A stretch of DNA of 64,000 bases from Tilletia caries (Eukaryota; Basidiomycota; Exobasidiomycetes; Tilletiales; Tilletiaceae), in NCBI GenBank assembly GCA_032718865.1, contig JALUTQ010000007.1, forward strand, positions 620,001 through 684,000, read 5' to 3'. Made by a program: the position numbers and the translations under genes. Below are positions 56,776 to 64,000 of this stretch, piece after piece. Under the pieces are notes generated by a model. The model was not told the origin of the DNA, ran no database searches, and saw only the letters and a program-made list of their open reading frames with translations. Numbering within the stretch: the first letter of the stretch is position 1; each line of letters begins with the position of its first letter.

Positions 56776-58435
56776 CTATACCGCTGAGTAATCGATCTCT
56801 GCAACCAGGGGTGAACAAAGCCAAACCCGTCAGTCTCAAGAGCTCGTAATGGGAGAACACCGCAAGCGGGTTCGGACTCACTCGACTCGTGCTTCTTGGC
56901 CTCCTGCAGCTTGCGGACCGCCTTCATGAAGTCCTCTTGCAGACAGTAATCGCGGTCGTCTCGAATGGCGAACATGCCGGCCTCCGAACACACGTTGCGC
57001 AAGTCGGCACCGTTGAAGCCGTCGGACAGCTGTTGAATATAAATGACATGGTCAGTTCTCTATGGATTTCCAAATGAGCACTGACTGAGAGCCGTACTCA
57101 CCTTAACAATTGCTTCGTAGTCAAGCTCCTCCTTCTTGGCTATAGGCTTTGTGTGAATCTTCAGAATTTCTAATCTTGACTGTTCGTTTGGCAGTGGGAT
57201 CTGTAGATTTAGGGCTAGAAATCAGCACAGCAATCTGAGTCATTTTGCAGTGGGGAAGAACACCTACCTCGATCTTTCTGTCAATCCGGCCTGGTCGAAG
57301 CAGAGCTGGATCGAGAGTGTCTGGTCGGTTCGTAGCCTGAAAAGAAGCAAAGAGGGACATCGTAAGTACTGCTTTCTGCCAAGCAAGAAATCGATTTCAG
57401 AGCACTGACCATGATGATCTTTGTCTTCCCCAAGTAGTCGAAGCCGTCCATTTGATTCAGAAGCTGTGAATATGCGCAGAAAGGTCAGAATTCAGAAGGT
57501 CTAGTCTCTAACCGCGAGCGAGGGAGAAAGCAGCAAGTGTGACTGACCTCCATGAGCGTTCGCTGAATCTCGCGATCCGCAGAAGTGCCCTCGCTGAATC
57601 TCCGGCCGCCGATGGCATCAATCTCGTCCATAAAGATGATGCAAGGCTCGTGCTCCTTCGCATACCCAAACATCTCCCTGACCAAGCGGGCCGACTCGCC
57701 GATATACTTGTCAACAATGGCGCTGGACACGACCTTGAGGAAGTTGGTGTCGAGGGTGGCAGCGACGGCTCGTGCGAGCAGCGTTTTTCCCGTTCCTGGT
57801 GGACCGTAGAGGAGGACACCTTTCGGTGGCTTGATTCCGACGCGCATGAATAGCTCTGGGTTGATGAGCGGCAACTCGATGACCTCGCGGAGTTCGCGGA
57901 TCTGCTCGCCCAGGCCACCAATGCCGGCGAAAGAAGCGCCGGCGGGGTCTTCCATGCTCATGTTGTATACGAGCGGGTCGACTTCGCGGGGCAGGACGCG
58001 CATGATGGTCAAGGTGGTCATGTCGAGGGAGACGCGGACGCCCTGTTTGAGCTTGTGGCGGGGCACGGTGGAGCGGCAGCCGACGACGTATCGGGGCCCG
58101 GAGGAGGCCTTGACGATGAAGCGCTCTTCGTCGAGCTGCTTGAGGACCTCGCCGATGATCTGGCCGACGGACTGGAGGGCCTTGATGTCGTCCTCGGTCT
58201 TGTCGTAGTCTTTCTCGAGGTCCTTCAAGCCGAAGCGCACTGTGGCACGGGGGGTGGGTATAAGATGAGTGGCAGCATAGCATTGATGCGCAGGGGGCGT
58301 GAACTTACATCGCTTGAGACCATCTGAGAGCTCCTCATGCTGCTTGAGGGCCTGTCTGTAGGCATCGAGGGCCTGAGTCTTGCGGTCGTCTGTGCCGGCG
58401 GAGGTCGAGGCAGCGGCAGCGGCAGCTTCCGACAT
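56776..58435 (-). CDS. RPT4: 26S proteasome regulatory ATPase Rpt4 (subunit 10B)
   Basis: One of six AAA+ ATPases of the proteasome 19S base; it unfolds and translocates substrates. Exons 58435-58309, 58239-57548, 57463-57410, 57336-57268, 57200-57102, 57029-56882 and 56798-56776 give 403 aa, normal for Rpt4. It has an N-terminal coiled coil, an OB-fold, and [20 protein letters not shown], which is diagnostic for Rpt4. Other motifs are Walker A GPPGTGKT, Walker [11 protein letters not shown], arginine-finger region [20 protein letters not shown], and [20 protein letters not shown]. The last exon is only 23 nt and supplies SKIDYSAV, matching the usual SKLDY end. Divergent from clathrin heavy chain with a 512-bp shared upstream region. 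Confidence 0.96.
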
Positions 58436-58947
58436 CTTCTCCTTCCTCTGCGTGTGTATATGCGAGGTGGTAAGTGAGGATGATGATCGTGGCTGCCTCT
58501 CGAGTAAACGATGCTCAACGTCGAGCGGGAGTGAGTGAGTGAGTGAGTGAAGCCATGGCCCGCGCGTCGTCAGCGTCAACCCTTCTGAGCCCTGAGGCGG
58601 CATGCGGTACACACACGGTGTCAGTCAGAGACCACGTGCTGGATCTCGCACGAGAGGGGAGTGTGAACGCCGAGTCGCCGAGGGCCCCACTCACCACTCA
58701 CCACTCACCACTGCGCTGGGAAGCAGCAGTCAGTGCACACCTCACTCACTCACTCACTCACTCACTCACTCACTCCGCCCAGTGCACACCTTCCAGCATC
58801 ACTCCCTCTCACTCAGGACGAAGTGAAGCTCGACCAGCAGCAGCGAACCACACACGCGCGGGAAGAACACCCTCCCCCTCCTGCGCCCCCAGCTCCCACC
58901 GCATACAGCCCGCTGAACACGGCCCGCTCGCCAGCACTCCACTCACC
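58436..58947. promoter_or_regulatory. Bidirectional promoter RPT4 / clathrin heavy chain
   Basis: 512 bp between divergent starts. Near RPT4, GAGTGAGTGAGTGAGTGAGTGA (about 58529-58550). Near clathrin, its complement as CTCACTCACTCACTCACTCAC and CACTCACC runs (about 58690-58776). The arms could pair across about 150-200 bp. A CACGTG site lies at 58632. No TATA box recognised. Confidence 0.55.
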
Positions 58948-61900
58948 ATGGCCGACACAGGCCCCATCGTCTTCGCAGAGCATCTCTCGCTCCCAAATGT
59001 CGGCATACACGCAGACAGCATCAGCTTCGCAAACGTCACTCTCGAGTCAGAGAACTTCGTCTGCGTACGCGAATCCATCAACGGACAGAACCAGGTCGCC
59101 ATCATCGACCTCAACGATGTCAACAATGTGTGAGTGCGCTCCCCTTTCAGTCAGCAGAGATCAATCCAGTGCTGATCACCCTCTGCCCCTCCCACAACAG
59201 CATGCGCCGCCCCATCACCGCCGACTCGGCCATCATGAACCCCATTCAGAAGATCATCGCTCTCAAGTCAGGCCGCCAACTGCAGATCTTCAACATCGAG
59301 GCAAAGGCAAAAGTCAAGGCTCACGCCATCCACGACGACGTCGTCTTCTGGAAGTGGATCTCAAACTCCCTCATCGGCATCGTCACCAACACAGCAGTCT
59401 ACCACTGGAGCATCGAGGGCGACTCCGTGCCTCAGAAGATCTTCGACCGTCACTCCGACCTCGACCGCGCCCAGATCATCAACTACCGATCCACACCCGA
59501 CGGCAAGTGGCTCTTCCTTGTCGGCATCTCAAACAACACCTCCACCGCCGCAGACGCCTTCCGCGTCAAGGGTAACATCCAGCTCTACTCCGTCGAGCGA
59601 GGCATCTCACAGCCCATCGTTGGCCACGCTGCCGCCTTTGCCGAGCTCAAGGTCGGCGATGTCGCCGCTCCTTACAAGCTCTTCGCCTTTGCCAACCGGA
59701 CTGCCACCGGGGCCAAGCTCCACATCGTCGAGATCGACCACAACGCTGCCTCCCCCGTCTTCACCAAGAAGGCCGTCGATGTCTTCTTCCCCCCGGAGGC
59801 AACTTCCGACTTCCCAGTCGCAATGCAAGTCAGCAAGCGCTACGGCATCATTTACCTCGTCACCAAGTACGGCTTCATCCACCTGTACGATCTCGAGACC
59901 GGCGCATGTATCTACATGAACCGTATCTCCGGTGACACCATCTTCGTCACCTCCGAGTACGAGGCTACCAGCGGTATCATCGGTATCAACAGGAAGGGTC
60001 AAGTCCTCTCCGTCACCGCAGACGAGAACACCCTGGTCTCCTACATCCTCCGCACCCTCAACAATGCAGATCTCGCTCTCAAGATGGCCACTCGGGCCAG
60101 CTTGCCAGGTGCCGACGACCTCTACCTCCAGCAGTTCCACACCCTCTTCAGCACGGGCCAGTACCTCGAGGCCGCCAAATGCGCAGCTTCCTCGCCCCGC
60201 GGCATTCTCCGCACCCCGCAGACCGTCGAGCAGTTCAAGCAAGTCCCCTCTCAGCCCGGCGCGCTCTCCCCCATCCTCCAGTACTTCAGCACCCTGCTCG
60301 AGCGAGGCAGCCTCAACAAGTTTGAGTCTCTCGAACTCGCACGGCCGGTCCTGGCACAGAACAAGAAGCAGCTGCTCGAGAAGTGGCTCAAGGAGAACAA
60401 GCTTGAGTGCTCCGAGGAGCTCGGTGACATTGTTCGTCTGCACGACATGAACTTGGCTCTGAGCGTCTACCTGCGTGCCAACGTGCCCAACAAGGTCGTC
60501 GCCTGCTTTGCGGAGACTGGCCAGTTCGACAAGATTGTCCTCTACGCCAAGAAGGTCAACTACACCCCGGACTACGCCGCCCTGCTCCAACACATCGTGC
60601 GAGTGAACCCAGAGCAAGGATCTCAGTTCGCGAGCAGTCTCATCGGAGACGAGTCCGGACCTCTCGTCGACATCGAGCGGGTGACCGACATCTTCATGAG
60701 CCAGAACCTCATCCAGCAGGCGACTTCGTTCCTGTTGGACGCCCTCAAGGACAACAAGCCTGAGCAGGCTCACCTCCAGACCCGGCTGCTCGAGATGAAC
60801 CTCGTCCACGCCCCCCAAGTCGCAGATGCCATCCTTGGCAACCAGATGTTCACGCACTACGACCGTCCGCGCATTGCGAACCTTTGCGAGAAGGCCGGTC
60901 TCCTCCAGCGCGCGCTGGACCACTACGAGGACCCTGCCGACATCAAGCGTGTCATTGTGCAGGCCAGCACCCTGGACCAGGACTGGCTAGTGACCTACTT
61001 CGGCAAGCTGACCGTTGAGCAGAGTCTCGATATCATGCGCGAGATGCTCAAGGTCAACATCCGACAGCACCTCCAGGTCGTCATCAAGATCGCGACCAAG
61101 TATTCGGACCTGCTGGGCCCTGTCAAGCTCATGGAGATGTTCGAGCAGTTCAAGACGTACGAGGGGCTGTACTACTACCTCGGCGCTGTTGTCAACCTCA
61201 GCACCGACTCGGAGGTCCACTTCAAGTACATCCAGGCTGCGACGCGTACCGGCCAGATTCGGGAGGTCGAGCGCATCTGTCGGGAGTCGAACCACTACAA
61301 TGCGGAGAAGGTCAAGAACTTCCTCAAGGAGGCTAAGCTGTCTGACCAGCTGCCGCTCATCATTGTGTGCGACCGGTTCGACTTTGTGCACGATCTCGTG
61401 CTGTACCTGTACCAGAACATGATGATCCAGTACATCGAAGTGTACGTCCAGAAGGTCAACTCGAGCCGGACTCCCCAGGTCATCGGTGGATTGCTGGACG
61501 TCGACTGCGACGAAGGGGTCATCAAGAACCTGCTCATGTCCGTCACGGGACCGATCCCGATCGACGAGCTCGTCGAAGAAGTCGAGAAGCGGAACCGGCT
61601 GAAGCTCATCCTTCCCTGGTTGCAGTCGCGCATCGAGGCCGGTCAGCAGGACACCCCGCTGTACAACGCCCTGGCGAAGATCTACATCGACACCAACAAC
61701 AACGCGGAGGCGTTCCTGAAGGACAACAACCTGTACGAGCCCCGCGTGGTGGGCAAGTACTGCGAGAAGCGGGACCCGTACCTGGCGTACATTGCCTATG
61801 CTAAGGGTCTTTGCGATGACGAGCTTATCAATTTGACGAACAACAACTCGATGTTCAAGTACCAGGCACGCTACCTGGTCATGCGTCGTCAGCTCGACCT

Positions 61901-64000
61901 CTGGGCCCAGGTCCTCCAGGCGGACAACGTGCACAGACGTGCGCTGGTCGACCAAGTCGTCAGCACCGCCGTGCCCGAATCGGTCAACCCGGACGACGTC
62001 TCCGCGACAGTCAAAGCCTTCATGGCCGCGGACCTGCCGCACGAGCTCATCGAGCTCCTCGAGAAGATCGTCCTGGAGCCCTCATCGTTCAGCGACAACC
62101 GGAGTCTGCAGAACCTCCTCCTCCTCACGGCGGTCCGGACGGACAAGGGTAAAGTGATGAACTACATCGACCGCCTCTCCGCATACGACGTCGACGAGAT
62201 TGCGAAGATCGCGATCGAGCACGGGCTTTATGAGGAGGCCTTCCGGATCTACACCAAAGCGGAGCAGCACATCGACGGCATGAACGTCCTCGTCGAGCAC
62301 GTCGTCTCGATCGACCGCGGCGTCCAATACGCGAACAAGCTGAACCTGCCCGAGGTGTGGAGTCGGTTGGGCAAGGCGCAGCTGGATGGTCTGAGGGTTA
62401 AGGATGCGATTGAGAGTTATATTAAGGCGGAGGATCCGAGCAATTATGCGGAGGTCATTGAGATTGCGGAACATGCGGGACGGGAGGAGGAGCTGATTCG
62501 GTACCTGCAGATGGCGAGGAAGAAGGCTCGTGAGCCGCAAATTGACACTTCGTTGGCTGTGAGTTGGGGGTAGCTTCGTTCCCTTTTTGGTTAATTGCGC
62601 TTTTCGTGAACTGACAGCTTGTCTAACCCTCCCCGTCTTCAGTTCTGCTTGGCCAAGGCCAACCGGATCTCCGACATGGAGGAGTTCTTGAGCAGTGAGT
62701 AGTCCCCCCCCCCCAGCGTAACAGGAAAGTTGGCTGCGTTCCCGTGTTGATTGATTCGTTCTATTCCGCAGTGACAAACGTGGCCGACATCCTCAGCGTC
62801 GGTGAGAAGTGCTTCAACGACGAGCTGTACGAGGCCGCCAAAGTCCTATTCAGCAGCATCTCCAACTACGCCCGCCTCGCGACGACCTTCCTCTACCTGA
62901 ACCAATGGGACGAAGCCGTCTCCGCGGCCCGCAAAGCAGGCAACACCTCCGTCTGGCGCCAAGTCCTCAAAGCGACCCTGAGCCGTCGCGAGTTCAAGTT
63001 GGCGGAGGTGGCGGGTCTGGCGATCGTGCCGCAGGCTGAGCTGTTGGACGATGTTGTTAAGGATTATCATCGGGCGGGGGCGTTTGATGAGCTTGTTGCG
63101 CTTTTGGAGAATTCGTTGGGGATGGAACGGGCGCATAAGGCGCTGTTTACGCAGACTGCGATTGCGATCTCGATGTTCCGCGTGAGTGCTTTTCTTTTCC
63201 CGAGTCTCCCCGGACTGTCTGCTACTGTTTGGCGTTCGGATTGAGAACTGACAGCCGTGGTTTCTCTGTTCTTTTTCCGCAACAGCCCAAGAGTCTTATG
63301 GAGTGGCTCCGCACCTACTGGGGCCGCTGCTCGCTTCCTGCCGTCATCAAGGTGACGCGCGAAGCGCACCAGTGGGACGCGACCATCTTCTGTCTGATGA
63401 AGGATGCCGAGATTGACTCGGCGGCATTGACGATGCTTGAGCACGCCTCGGACGCTTTCAACCATGATATCATGCTTGAAATCTTGCCTAAGATCTCGAA
63501 CACGGAGATTTTGTACCGCGCTGCTTCCTTCTGTGAGTGCCCCCCCCAAATTCTCCTTCCCTTCCATTTGGTCAGTCCCTTCAGACACTGACTCTTTCTT
63601 CTGGAAACCATTTTTTGTCGTGTGAACAGACCTGGAACAACACCCCCTTCTGCTGAACGACCTCCTCGCGCACATCAACCAGCGCGTCCAAACCGACCGA
63701 ATCGTGCGCCTCTTCCGCAAGTCGGACAACCTGCCCCTGATCCGGAGCTGGCTGTCATCGGTGTATGCGGAGAAGGACCACCCGGAGGTGACGGATGCGT
63801 ACTTCAGTCTGCTGCGCGAGGAGGAGGAGCCTGCGCTGTTGCGGAGTGCTATTACCTCGGTTACGAACTTTGATCAGATGACGCTGGCGAGTGAGCTGCA
63901 AAGACATCCTTTGCTTGCGTTCCGGTACGTTATTTGTGGCTTCGCACTTGTGCAAAGTGAAGGCGGAGGGAACATATTTCATAACTGACTTTTTCTTTTC
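58948..64000 (+). CDS. CHC1: Clathrin heavy chain (3' end beyond window)
   Basis: Triskelion leg of clathrin coats at the plasma membrane, trans-Golgi and endosomes. Exons 58948-59129, 59201-62558, 62643-62694, 62772-63181, 63286-63532 and 63630-63924; the last donor GTACGT at 63925 leads off the window. 1514 codons are present of about 1680 expected. The N-terminal beta-propeller begins [20 protein letters not shown], with [15 protein letters not shown] after exon 1. The linker and clathrin heavy-chain repeats follow ([16 protein letters not shown] [54 protein letters not shown]). The C-terminal trimerisation region lies outside. Codon use is strongly C-ending, as in highly expressed genes. 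No lesions seen. Confidence 0.96.

Noticed and set aside
59607..60923. 438-residue minus-strand open frame within clathrin
   Set aside because: Antisense shadow of the strongly biased clathrin codons; no start context or family.

Overview
The window is compact eukaryotic DNA from a fungus. Genes are dense and GC-rich. Introns are short (about 55-110 nt), almost all starting GTGAGT, GTAAGT or GTATGT and ending CAG. The fungal assignment rests on a chitin deacetylase, a SUR7/PalI-type tetraspan protein, a membrane-anchored GH5 exo-beta-1,3-glucanase and an MDJ1-type mitochondrial DnaJ. The many short introns in conserved genes and the long low-complexity proteins fit a basidiomycete yeast or smut-like fungus better than an ascomycete; that placement is inference.

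Bases 1 to about 13,600 are an accessory, repeat-rich tract with no intact host gene. It holds CGGAGTACGGAG-type and AT-rich repeats, an 830-bp foldback element with 15-bp terminal inverted repeats (2035-2864), three copies of a CAGCGT minisatellite, a perfect 14-bp-arm hairpin (6221-6251) and a Mutator-like (MULE) transposase with two single-base frameshifts (6563-8994). Between these lie broken copies of ordinary genes that keep their introns: the 5' ends of PAN2 and a PGM2-type phosphoglucomutase in head-to-head order, an internally deleted acetyl-CoA synthetase piece, and a septin piece. This looks like DNA-level gene-fragment capture.

13,775-28,619 is a normal gene block: chitin deacetylase (+), a small single-pass membrane protein (-), MDJ1-like DnaJ (-), SUR7-like tetraspan protein (-) and a very large (2234 aa) Ulp1-type SUMO protease (-).

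28,620-33,690 is a second disturbed tract. A UDP-glucose dehydrogenase fragment with compensating frameshifts is joined to a frameshifted Pro/Gly/RS-rich reading frame, followed by an unrecognised coding segment.

33,688-64,000 is normal again: a 1948-aa disordered protein with tandem repeats (+), the GH5 glucanase (+), a weakly supported multi-exon gene (-), tRNA-Phe(GAA) (-), a 1140-aa nuclear-looking protein (+), a 1499-aa AT-hook/coiled-coil protein (-), the proteasome ATPase RPT4 (-) and, divergently transcribed from it, clathrin heavy chain (+), which runs off the right edge.

Exon boundaries were worked out by hand from splice consensus, frame continuity and family conservation. The well-conserved genes (RPT4, clathrin, Ulp1, GH5, chitin deacetylase, MDJ1, SUR7-like) give uninterrupted frames across every junction.
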